From positions 1 to 11,184 of the forward strand of contig JAGOCY010000015.1 of the NCBI GenBank assembly GCA_017998495.1: 11,184 nt of DNA. Direction: 5' to 3'. The translations under genes and the position numbers were made by a program. Source of the DNA: Corallincola sp. (GTDB lineage Bacteria; Pseudomonadota; Gammaproteobacteria; Enterobacterales; Neiellaceae). Position 1 is the first letter of the stretch, and each line of letters begins with the position of its first letter. The notes under the pieces were generated by a model. That model had not been told where the DNA came from. It saw only the letters and a list, made by a program, of their open reading frames with translations, and did no database searches. This document shows, one piece after another, positions 5,154-11,184 of the stretch.

Positions 5154-6323
5154 TTAGCGCCGGGTAGCACCAGCAGGGGGATCGACCGGCTGGGTGTTGA
5201 CCGGTTCCACCTCGTCCGCCTCCAGCGCGGCGGGCAGTTCGCCGGCGCTGTTGACGCTATCCAGGGCATCGACTTGGGCCGGGCTGTCGCCGCTGCTCAC
5301 CTCTTCTACGCTGGGCATGCTGCTATCGCTGCTGGCTTCACCCTCGGCGTCACTGCCGCTGGTTGCTGCGGCATCTTCAGCCGGGGTGGTGCCTTCAGCC
5401 GTTTCTGGCTGTGGGCCGGCATCAGCCGCTGGCTTGGGCTTGAGGCTGTCGACGCTGGTGTTCCAGATCGGCTCGGCGACAAAGGTAGCCATGGCAAACA
5501 GGGCCGGGTGCAGGCTGCTCTTGACGTAGGTGTTGGCGCCATCGCGGTAGAAGGCGTACTGCACATCGCCGCTGTCGGTGGTCAGGCTGGCCTTGTAGTG
5601 GGGCGGTTTGGCCAGCAGCGGTTTGGCCGCTTCGTCATCCAGCCAGTCGGTGACATAGAGGTCGGCAAAGCGCTTGATAAAGCGCTCTGCGGCCTCGTTG
5701 TCGGCCGGGCTGCCATCGCCAAACTGCCACTGCTCGCCAGCCTTCATCAACGCGACTGAGCCGGCGGTCAGCGCTTTGACCGGGGCCTTGAGCTGTTGCA
5801 CCGTCTTGTCGAACCAGATCTTGGCGTTGACCGGGGCGTCGTCCAGGGTCAGGTCGACGGCGTGAATGGCATCTGAACCCTCCAGCCGCAGGTGGATCTT
5901 GCGGAAGGTGGGAGCGGTGCCGAGAAAGGCGCTGGCCAGCACCTGGTCACCTTGCTTGTAGGTGATGCGGCGCTGGAACTTGTCGCTGGCGACCTCGAAG
6001 CGGTTGGCAGCCGCTGCGCTGGTGGCCACCGGCCAGCCACTCTTGGCCTGGGTCAGTTTGTCGCGCAGTTCGACGATGCGCACATCGTTGGCGTAGAGGT
6101 TGCCGTAATCGGGCAGGCGCCAGCGCTCACCGTCGCGTTTGAGGGTGAGGGTGATGCCATCGCCTTCGATCAGCAGCTGATCGGCCTGGGCCAGATCGGT
6201 GGTGATCATGGCGGCCGGAGTAGCGGCAGCCTGCTGGCGGCTGTACTGCTGCCACCAGATGGCGCCGGCAGCGGCTACCTGGATCAGCAGCAGCAGGCTG
6301 AGCAAACGCAGGTTCTTGGTCAT
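5154..6323 (-). CDS. DUF4340 domain protein, periplasmic partner of the ABC system, 389 aa
   Basis: ATG at 6323 (MTKNLRLL) is preferred: AAGGAGG (6336-6330) lies 6 nt ahead. An in-frame TTG at 6329 would add two residues but overlaps the upstream stop. Residues about 5-25 are a membrane anchor (LRLLSLLLLIQVAAAGAIW), leaving the rest in the periplasm. Residues about 35-300 match the DUF4340 pattern: repeated beta-rich units with WRLPDYGNLYANDVRIVEL, an FEVASDKFQRRITY segment and GTAPTFRKIHLRLEG. The last 95 residues or so are an acidic Ala/Pro/Ser/Glu tail of low complexity (PETAEGTTPAEDAAATS and onward), which looks disordered. DUF4340 proteins are commonly encoded next to GldA/GldF/GldG-like genes, and this gene starts 2 nt after the permease stop. 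The biochemical role is unknown. An operon terminator follows. Confidence 0.92.
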   Translation of the reverse strand: MTKNLRLLSLLLLIQVAAAGAIWWQQYSRQQAAATPAAMITTDLAQADQLLIEGDGITLTLKRDGERWRLPDYGNLYANDVRIVELRDKLTQAKSGWPVATSAAAANRFEVASDKFQRRITYKQGDQVLASAFLGTAPTFRKIHLRLEGSDAIHAVDLTLDDAPVNAKIWFDKTVQQLKAPVKALTAGSVALMKAGEQWQFGDGSPADNEAAERFIKRFADLYVTDWLDDEAAKPLLAKPPHYKASLTTDSGDVQYAFYRDGANTYVKSSLHPALFAMATFVAEPIWNTSVDSLKPKPAADAGPQPETAEGTTPAEDAAATSGSDAEGEASSDSSMPSVEEVSSGDSPAQVDALDSVNSAGELPAALEADEVEPVNTQPVDPPAGATRR

Positions 6324-6325
6324 TT

Positions 6326-9232
6326 TCAACCTCCTTGAACGGCAAGCGCGGCGCGCTGGCGGGCGATCACGGCCCGGCGGCGCAGGCTACGGACCAGATA
6401 GACGAGGGCTACCGCCAGTACGGCCAGGCCGTAGTTGAGGTACTCCCAGGTCTGGCGCTGGCCGTCATCCAGTGGCGGCAGGGTGCGGTTGAAGTGGCCA
6501 CGGCCGCGAATGGAGAGCAGCTCGCGATCTTCCAGGCTCCAGTCGATGGCGTTGGCCAGCAGCTGGACCGGCGCGGTGTACTGGGTGCCATCGGCTGAGC
6601 TGAGCATGCCCAGCAGTTCGTCGGCGGCAAAGTCGTTGGAGGCGACGACGATCAGGCGGGCGCTGTCGGCCGAGCGCTCGATCACCGAGGTGACGCGATC
6701 CGCTTTGCTCTGGGCGTTTTCGCCGTTGGCCCCGTTCTCCTCTTTCTTCGGCTCGTCGGCGCTGCTGGCCAGCAACGGCGAGGGCTTGCCGCGATAGAAG
6801 CTGTCGAAGCGACCTTCGAGCATCACCGCCAGTGGCCGCTGACCACGCTCGCCCTGAGCCTGCCAGCCGCTGATCCCGGCTGGGGTCATCTTGGGCATGA
6901 TGTCGCTGCCATCACTGAGCCAGGATTTGGCCGAGCTGTGCAGCAGTTCGGTGACCTGACGCTCGCTGTTGCGCTCGCTGTCGATCTTGAGCGGCGAGGC
7001 CCAGGGCACAGTCACCTGCGGCAAGCCGGCGACCATGGCGTTGGCCTTGTCGTCAAAGCGCACATCGACAAAGAAGGGGTAATCGAGCATCACCACTTCC
7101 TGCACCTGATAGCCAGCCACTTCACGGGTGACTGGAATGGCGAAGGCGGCGTTTTGCGGGTCCATCACCAGCTGCTTGTCGAAGCTGAGGCCGAAGCTGG
7201 CCAGCCAGTCGCCCAGGCCGCTGTCTACTGCTTTGGCGCTCAGGCTGCGGTTGCCAAAATCACTGATGAAGGGGGCGGTGTTGAGGATCACCGTGCCGCC
7301 ACGCATCAGGAACTGGTCGATGGCGAAGCGCTGCTTGTCGTCGAGGTTTTCCGGGGCAACCACCAGCAGCAGATCGATCTCGGCCGGCACTTCGCCGTTT
7401 TTCAGATCAACGCTACGCACCGTGACGTTCTGGGCCAGCTGCTGCTGCAGCACGTTGTAGCTCTTGCCGCCGGGCGGCATGCCCATCTGCATGGCATAGG
7501 GGTTCACTTCCGGCGCCACCAGCCCCACGGTTTTAACGAAACCGGTGGCAAAGCGCTTGAGTCCGGCGTCGAAGTCGCGCTTGAACGCCGCCTCGTTAAA
7601 CTCCTCCGGCAGTGGCAGGGCCACGGTCATGTCGCCATGTTCCATCAGCAGGTAGAAGTAGAAGGTGCGCGGATCGAGCAGGCTGGCCTGCATCGGCTTG
7701 AGACCGTACTGCTCGGCCAGCATGCCGGCTACGGCGCCGTCACCGGCCTGGGGATCGATAAACTCCACCTTGAGCTTGGCGCCGGCCAGCGGTTGCTGCT
7801 CCTCCAGCACTTTGGCCACCGTTTCGCGATAGGCGGCCAGCTGTTCCGGCAGCAGGCTGTCGTCTGAGACATAGCCGGTAAAGGTGACTTCGCCGTCGAT
7901 GCTGTCGAACAGGTTGCCGCCCGACTGATAGGCGTAGAGGGTGCGCTTGATGGCGCGGGTCAGGTCATATTCCGGGTTGCGCAGTTTGACGTCGATGTCG
8001 CTCTCGCTGCGCGCCTTGACCTCGATGAGATCGCGGAAGCTGAGTACCTGATACTCCTCGCCATACTTCACCAGCACATGGAAGTAGGCGTTGACCAGCG
8101 CTGTCTGATAACGGTCAGCCATGGAGAAGGGCATCGGTTTGATGCCGAACTTGCTGCCCGCTTCCTCTTCGGCCGCCGGGTTGTTGGCCGGATCGAGGAA
8201 CTCGACGCGCACCTTGCCGTTGCCGGCCACTTCATACTCTTTAAGCAGATCCTGCAGCTGTGGCACCAGCGGGTTAAGCAGCGGATGGGTCTTGGCGCTG
8301 AAGTAGCCACGGATCAGCAGTGGCTCCTGCAGCTGGCCGAGGTAGTGGCGGGTGGCCGGGCTGATGGAGTAGATGCGCCCTTCGGTGACATCCACCCGCA
8401 GCTGGCCAAGCGGCTGCAGCCAGATATTGGCGAGCAGGGCGTTACCGACAATGAGCAGGGTCAGCCAGCGCCAGCGGCGGTGGTGACGCTGGTCGCCATC
8501 GCTGGCCCAGCGCTGTTTTTCCAGAGCAAACAGGTTGAGGCCGAGAAAGATGATGATGATCGACAGGTAGTAATAGAGATCGCGCAGATCCAGCACCCCA
8601 CGGGTGATGGCATCAAAGCGCGAACCACTGCCGAGGGCCCGCAGGATCTCGGCGCTGTCGTGGCTGACCATGCTGGTCAACAGCGGCGAGCCGAGCAGGT
8701 AAAACAGGGTGCCGATCAGCACCGTCAGCATCAGGCTGACGATCTGGTTATCGCTGCGCGACGACACAAACAAACCGATGGCGAGGTAGGCGCCGCCCAG
8801 CAGCAGGGTAGCGATGTAACCGGCGATCACCGGGCCCCAGTCGAGGTTGCCGATAAAGGCGACGGTGATGGGGATAGGCAGGGTCAGGGCTACCGCGATC
8901 TTGAGCAGCACCATGCAGGCTACGAACTTGCCGAGCACGAAGCGGGCAGGGGAGACCGGCAGGGTGAGGACAAATTCAAGGGTGCCGCTGCGCCGCTCTT
9001 CGCTCCACATGCGCATGGTCAGGGCGGCTGACAGGAAGATCAGCAGCACTGGCATCCATTGGAAAATGGGGCGAACGTCGGCGATGTTGCGGGCAAAGAA
9101 GGCTTCGCCCCAGAAAAATACAAACAGGGTGATGGCCACGAAGGCGGCCAGGAACAGATAGGCAATGGGCGACGCGAAGAACAGCGTCAGCTCTTTGCGG
9201 GCAATCTGGCTGATGCTCTGCTCAGGCTGCAT
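6326..9232 (-). CDS. ABC-2 permease fused to GldG-type periplasmic domain, 968 aa
   Basis: Residues about 1-240 are an ABC-2/GldF-type permease. They start with ARKELTLFFASPIAYLFLA, the usual opening of this family, contain MWSEERRSGTLEFVLTLP with the conserved EER-type cytoplasmic turn, and have about six membrane helices. Another helix follows at about 256-273 (WLTLLIVGNALLANIWL). Then comes the GldG family signature (VDVTEGRIYSISPATRHYL), a long periplasmic ABC-transporter auxiliary region, and a final helix near 932-949 (YGLAVLAVALVYLVRSL) with a basic tail. In Bacteroidetes, GldF and GldG are separate proteins; fusions of about 960 residues occur in proteobacteria. The ATG at 9232 overlaps the ATPase gene by 11 nt and has GGAGGTGG ahead of it. 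The protein should form the membrane channel and periplasmic arm. The substrate is unknown. Confidence 0.93.
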   Translation of the reverse strand: MQPEQSISQIARKELTLFFASPIAYLFLAAFVAITLFVFFWGEAFFARNIADVRPIFQWMPVLLIFLSAALTMRMWSEERRSGTLEFVLTLPVSPARFVLGKFVACMVLLKIAVALTLPIPITVAFIGNLDWGPVIAGYIATLLLGGAYLAIGLFVSSRSDNQIVSLMLTVLIGTLFYLLGSPLLTSMVSHDSAEILRALGSGSRFDAITRGVLDLRDLYYYLSIIIIFLGLNLFALEKQRWASDGDQRHHRRWRWLTLLIVGNALLANIWLQPLGQLRVDVTEGRIYSISPATRHYLGQLQEPLLIRGYFSAKTHPLLNPLVPQLQDLLKEYEVAGNGKVRVEFLDPANNPAAEEEAGSKFGIKPMPFSMADRYQTALVNAYFHVLVKYGEEYQVLSFRDLIEVKARSESDIDVKLRNPEYDLTRAIKRTLYAYQSGGNLFDSIDGEVTFTGYVSDDSLLPEQLAAYRETVAKVLEEQQPLAGAKLKVEFIDPQAGDGAVAGMLAEQYGLKPMQASLLDPRTFYFYLLMEHGDMTVALPLPEEFNEAAFKRDFDAGLKRFATGFVKTVGLVAPEVNPYAMQMGMPPGGKSYNVLQQQLAQNVTVRSVDLKNGEVPAEIDLLLVVAPENLDDKQRFAIDQFLMRGGTVILNTAPFISDFGNRSLSAKAVDSGLGDWLASFGLSFDKQLVMDPQNAAFAIPVTREVAGYQVQEVVMLDYPFFVDVRFDDKANAMVAGLPQVTVPWASPLKIDSERNSERQVTELLHSSAKSWLSDGSDIMPKMTPAGISGWQAQGERGQRPLAVMLEGRFDSFYRGKPSPLLASSADEPKKEENGANGENAQSKADRVTSVIERSADSARLIVVASNDFAADELLGMLSSADGTQYTAPVQLLANAIDWSLEDRELLSIRGRGHFNRTLPPLDDGQRQTWEYLNYGLAVLAVALVYLVRSLRRRAVIARQRAALAVQGG

Positions 9233-10163
9233 GAGCCACCTCCGGACGGTTAACTTCGCGGAACAGGGATTCGAGATCGCGCTGATGGGGGGTCAGGGCA
9301 AAGAGCCGGTGACCGGCGCCAATCAGCTGTTCGGCCAGCGCCGAGGCACACTCGGGCAGCGGCGTTTCGCCACGGGCATGGAGGGTGTAGCTATGCTGGC
9401 CGTTTTTCTCTTCGTGGTAGTCGCAGCGGTCAATTGGCAGGCGGGCGACCAGCAGGGCCACCGCCTCCGGGCTGGCATCGGTGGTCAGCAGCAGGGTGTT
9501 GCTGTTACGCAGGGTGGCCAGCTGTTCATCAACCACCAGTCGGCCGTTACGCAGGATCAGCACGCGGTCACAGAGGGCGTCGACCTCCTGCATGATGTGG
9601 GTCGACAGGATCACCGTGGCGTCTGCGGCCAGGGTCAGGATCAGCTCGCGCATCTGCTGGGTCTGCTGCGGATCGAGGCCGTTGGTCGGCTCGTCGAGGA
9701 TCAGCAGTTTCGGCTGATGAATGATCGCCTGGGCGACACCGACGCGCTGTTTGTAGCCACGCGACAGGGTCGAGATCTGCTCGAAGGTTTTGGCCTCAAG
9801 GTTGGTGCGGCTGATGGCCAGACGCACGGCGGCGTCGAGGTCCTTGTCAGCCACGCCGCGCATGCGGGCAGCAAAATAGAGGTAATCGGCAACCGTCATC
9901 TCCGGGTAGACCGGCAGATTCTCGGGCAGGTAGCCAATTAGCCGCTGGGCAGCCTTGCTGTGGTTTTCGATGTCATGATCGGCGATGGAGATGCGGCCTT
10001 CGCTGGGCTCGAGGAAGCCGGTAAGCATCTTCATGATGGTGGTTTTGCCGGCACCGTTATGGCCGAGCAAACCGACAATCTCGCCGTGACCTATGGTGAA
10101 GGAGACGTTGTTAACGGCACTGAAATCGCCGTAACGACGGCTCACGTGGTCGACCGTGATCAC
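9222..10163 (-). CDS. ABC transporter ATP-binding protein, GldA-like, 313 aa
   Basis: All nucleotide-binding motifs are visible: Walker A GHNGAGKT (34-41), the position of the Q-loop near 78-82 (GYLPE, with Glu in place of Gln), signature LSRGYKQR (133-140), Walker B LLILDEP (153-159), D-loop GLDP and switch histidine STH (189). The C-terminal 90 residues are an accessory region typical of ABC-2 exporters of the GldA/CcmA type. The protein works as a homodimer on the inner face of the membrane and powers the adjacent permease. The start is GTG (MITVDHVSRRYGDF) with AGGAG about 10 nt ahead. It is the first gene of the operon, and its end overlaps the permease start by 11 nt, which favours stoichiometric production. 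Confidence 0.95.
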   Translation of the reverse strand: MITVDHVSRRYGDFSAVNNVSFTIGHGEIVGLLGHNGAGKTTIMKMLTGFLEPSEGRISIADHDIENHSKAAQRLIGYLPENLPVYPEMTVADYLYFAARMRGVADKDLDAAVRLAISRTNLEAKTFEQISTLSRGYKQRVGVAQAIIHQPKLLILDEPTNGLDPQQTQQMRELILTLAADATVILSTHIMQEVDALCDRVLILRNGRLVVDEQLATLRNSNTLLLTTDASPEAVALLVARLPIDRCDYHEEKNGQHSYTLHARGETPLPECASALAEQLIGAGHRLFALTPHQRDLESLFREVNRPEVAHAA

Positions 10164-10223
10164 TGTCGAATTCTCCTGAGCTGAGTCCTGGATTGTTGTT
10201 ATGTCCCGGACGGGATGGCGCGG

Positions 10224-10249
10224 GGCGCCGGACCCGGACGGGCGGCGCC
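10224..10249. other. GC-rich hairpin in the ABC operon leader
   Basis: Seven-base-pair arms GGCGCCG (10224-10230) and CGGCGCC (10243-10249) enclose an inner CCC/GGG pairing around GGAC. The same ten-mer CCCGGACGGG also occurs at 10205-10214, giving a second small hairpin. There is no T-run on either strand. It lies between the lipoprotein and ATPase genes, downstream of the candidate operon promoter. Confidence 0.45.
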
Positions 10250-10252
10250 AGC

Positions 10253-10281
10253 ATTGTTTGAACTCAACGGCCGAAATTCAA
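10253..10281 (-). promoter_or_regulatory. Candidate promoter for the ABC operon
   Basis: On the minus strand TTGAAT (10281-10276) and AACAAT (10258-10253) are separated by 17 nt, each matching four of six consensus bases, about 90 nt ahead of the GTG start of the ATPase gene. The transcript would begin near 10246 and carry the GC-rich hairpin in its leader. Transcription from the upstream lipoprotein gene is an alternative. Confidence 0.35.
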
Positions 10282-10292
10282 GGGCCGCCGTT
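10266..10292 (-). terminator. Weak terminator-like hairpin after the lipoprotein gene
   Basis: AACGGCC (10266-10272) can pair with the end of the segment GGCCGCCGTT (10283-10292) with a two-nt bulge, 17 nt after the lipoprotein stop. The T-run that would make a convincing intrinsic terminator is missing, so read-through into the ABC operon is possible. Confidence 0.3.
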
Positions 10293-10309
10293 AGCTTGGT
10301 AACGCTTTG

Positions 10310-10690
10310 TTACTCTGTGGGCTGTTTACTTTCGGCAGGCAGATAGCCGACCACGGCACCGTCGGCACAGGCGCCACACTTGTTGGCGTACTCCTGGGTC
10401 GAGCCATCTTCCAGCCAGCCGAGTACCGGCATGTATTCCATAGTGCAGATCTCGGGGCGGACGCTGGGGCAGAGCACCAGATTGGCCGGCGGCGTCATCA
10501 AGGCTTCTTGCGTCTCCGGATCTGTCGCGGCTTTGTCGTCAACCGGCTGTTGCGGCGTTGGTTTAAGCTCCAGCGGTGGCGCTTCTGTGGCCGCCAGCGG
10601 CGGTTCGTCTGCTACCGGAGCTGGCTGGTCAGCTTGGGGATCACAACCGGCGAGCAGGGTTAGGGCGACAATGATCAACCATCCACGCAT
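10310..10690 (-). CDS. Small lipoprotein with degenerate Kazal-like cysteine pattern, 126 aa
   Basis: The start has a strong AGGAGAAG ribosome-binding site. Residues 1-16 form a lipoprotein signal peptide with lipobox LLAGC, so Cys16 should be lipidated. Residue 17 is Asp, which in enterobacteria favours retention in the inner membrane, but this rule is not certain here. Residues 18-70 are a Pro/Ala/Glu-rich spacer. Residues 74-108 resemble a Kazal-type inhibitor: C74, seven residues, C82, then YMPV, G91, DGST, EYANKC105 and GAC108. The Cys that normally follows PV is Leu, and the last Kazal Cys is absent, so at most two disulfides are possible. The spacer would let the C-terminal domain reach into the periplasm. 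Inhibitor activity is doubtful. It lies upstream of the ABC operon on the same strand. Confidence 0.85.
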   Translation of the reverse strand: MRGWLIIVALTLLAGCDPQADQPAPVADEPPLAATEAPPLELKPTPQQPVDDKAATDPETQEALMTPPANLVLCPSVRPEICTMEYMPVLGWLEDGSTQEYANKCGACADGAVVGYLPAESKQPTE

Positions 10691-10729
10691 GATTCTTCTC
10701 CTGAGCAGTGGTAAGTCAGGACGCTGTCA

Positions 10730-10747
10730 CGGGCCGGGTGGCCCGGC
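10730..10747. other. GC-rich hairpin ahead of the lipoprotein gene
   Basis: Arms CGGGCC (10730-10735) and GGCCCG (10740-10745) with loop GGGT, or alternatively GCCGGG/CCCGGC (10733-10747), lie 40 nt ahead of the lipoprotein ATG. On the minus strand it would fall in the leader of that gene. An extended -10-like TGTTATGCT lies just upstream (10759-10751), but its best -35 partner is 20 nt away, so I do not call a promoter. Confidence 0.35.
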
Positions 10748-10785
10748 TGAAGCATAACAGCATCCAGCGACATGGCTGACAACAT

Positions 10786-10799
10786 AACCACAAGTGGTT
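10786..10799. promoter_or_regulatory. Palindrome, possible operator between lipoprotein and adhesin genes
   Basis: Perfect arms AACCAC and GTGGTT flank a central AA, and the symmetry extends to nine positions per arm if one G-T pair is allowed. The short centre suits a dimeric DNA-binding protein better than an RNA hairpin. It lies in the divergent region, where both genes could be controlled. Confidence 0.35.
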
Positions 10800-10822
10800 G
10801 TGCTGGCGCCACTTTCAGTCCC

Positions 10823-10850
10823 GCTTACAGCGCTTGGTGGCGCTGTAAGC
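10823..10850. other. Perfect 11-bp hairpin in the divergent intergenic region
   Basis: Arms GCTTACAGCGC (10823-10833) and GCGCTGTAAGC (10840-10850) enclose the loop TTGGTG. It is the strongest hairpin in the 330-base gap 10691-11020. No T-run follows in either direction, so it is not a classical intrinsic terminator. It may be a protein binding site, an element of the adhesin leader, or the end of a small RNA. Confidence 0.55.
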
Positions 10851-10941
10851 CGCAGATGACAGTACGCCCGTGTGACCTGCTCGTGTAATGAGCAAAAAAA
10901 CTCATCAATTCGCCCTCGTTGTGCTGTGACGATACCTCTAA

Positions 10942-10968
10942 GCAGGTAAACTTCCGCAGTTATCCTGC
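10942..10968 (+). other. Stem-loop in the probable adhesin leader
   Basis: Arms GCAGG/CCTGC (10942-10946 and 10964-10968) and inner arms AACT/AGTT around TCCGC are separated by a two-by-two internal loop. It lies 52 nt ahead of the adhesin ATG. An A-rich hairpin, ATGAG/CTCAT around seven A, lies earlier near 10890. I see no good sigma-70 promoter for the adhesin in the gap. Confidence 0.35.
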
Positions 10969-11020
10969 GCTCGGCCAAAGAAACCGATCGCACAAGCCAC
11001 TTGGTAGTCAGGGGTGATTT

Positions 11021-11184
11021 ATGAGTCGTTCATCCGTAGAACTGGTGCGCACGGAAGGTGTCGTTGTAGCGGCGGATGCCGGGGCTGTGGTGGTGGCTGC
11101 CGATGGCAGCCGGCGTTTGCTACAGGTCGGTGATACCGTCCATCCGGGCGATCTGGTGTTCACGGGTGGCAAGCCCCTGATTAT
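11021..11184 (+). CDS. Start of a large surface adhesin with LapA-type retention module (partial)
   Basis: The ATG at 11021 has an AGGGGTG ribosome-binding site four nt ahead. Only 54 residues are visible. They contain a beta-rich module with alternating hydrophobic residues (VELVRTEGVVVAAD, AVVVAADGSRRLLQVGD, TVHPGDLVFTGG). This is the pattern of the N-terminal retention module of LapA-like RTX adhesins (interacting strand, xGDxVxxGDxVxT-type ending). In that family the module plugs the outer-membrane TolC-like pore, so that the giant protein stays on the cell surface until cut by a LapG protease. The repeats, the di-alanine cut site and the RTX end would lie beyond the window. The role in biofilm attachment is inferred from the family. 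Confidence 0.8.
   Translation, partial: MSRSSVELVRTEGVVVAADAGAVVVAADGSRRLLQVGDTVHPGDLVFTGGKPLI

Noticed and set aside
6938..9031. Long plus-strand open frames opposite the permease and ATPase genes
   Set aside because: They are mirror frames of strongly GC-biased genes; the minus-strand proteins have clear domains and motifs.
10890..10910. ATGAG/CTCAT hairpin around an A-run, possible terminator
   Set aside because: The A-run is in the loop, not after the stem, and the stem is only five pairs.
10727..10993. 88-residue minus-strand frame in the divergent intergenic region
   Set aside because: It covers the hairpins and lacks both a ribosome-binding site and recognisable protein features.

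Overview
The window looks like a chromosomal segment of a GC-rich gammaproteobacterium, most likely Aeromonas or a close relative. The grounds are about 60% GC in the long genes, the ATPase / GldF-GldG fusion / DUF4340 operon, and a LapA-type adhesin start. The genus is inferred from family resemblance, not proven. About two thirds of the window is ordinary, tightly packed GC-rich coding sequence; the left third and the middle are accessory DNA.

Positions 1-2818 (minus strand) hold a polymorphic-toxin-style cassette. A 386-residue protein has a GC-rich N-terminal half and, after a Ser/Gly/Glu linker, an AT-rich C-terminal half. Its stop overlaps by ATGA the start of a 110-residue protein, the likely cognate immunity protein. 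Downstream lie two more AT-rich small genes, also coupled by ATGA; the first carries a pair of CxxC motifs. A third small gene runs off the left edge and appears frameshifted at a six-C tract. This layout (toxin, immunity, extra small genes) fits a site where toxin tips and immunity genes are exchanged.

Positions 2819-4632 are mostly not protein coding. Two copies of a repeat of about 400-440 bp lie in direct orientation (3133-3575 and 4206-4608), with an identical 99-bp core. Several hairpins keep their pairing while their sequence differs between copies. A single 158-residue gene of unknown function (3724-4200) sits between the copies. A small two-helix membrane protein gene follows on the minus strand (4633-4983).

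Positions 5104-10163 (minus strand) are a three-gene operon: a GldA-like ATPase, a 968-residue fusion of an ABC-2 permease with a GldG-type periplasmic domain, and a DUF4340 protein. The genes overlap or are 2 nt apart and end in a strong intrinsic terminator. Together they should form one inner-membrane ABC machine with a large periplasmic part; its substrate is unknown in proteobacteria. Upstream, also on the minus strand, is a small lipoprotein with a degenerate Kazal-like cysteine pattern. Divergent to it, at 11021, begins a gene whose first 54 residues resemble the retention module of large LapA-type surface adhesins. The 330-bp region between these two genes carries several hairpins.
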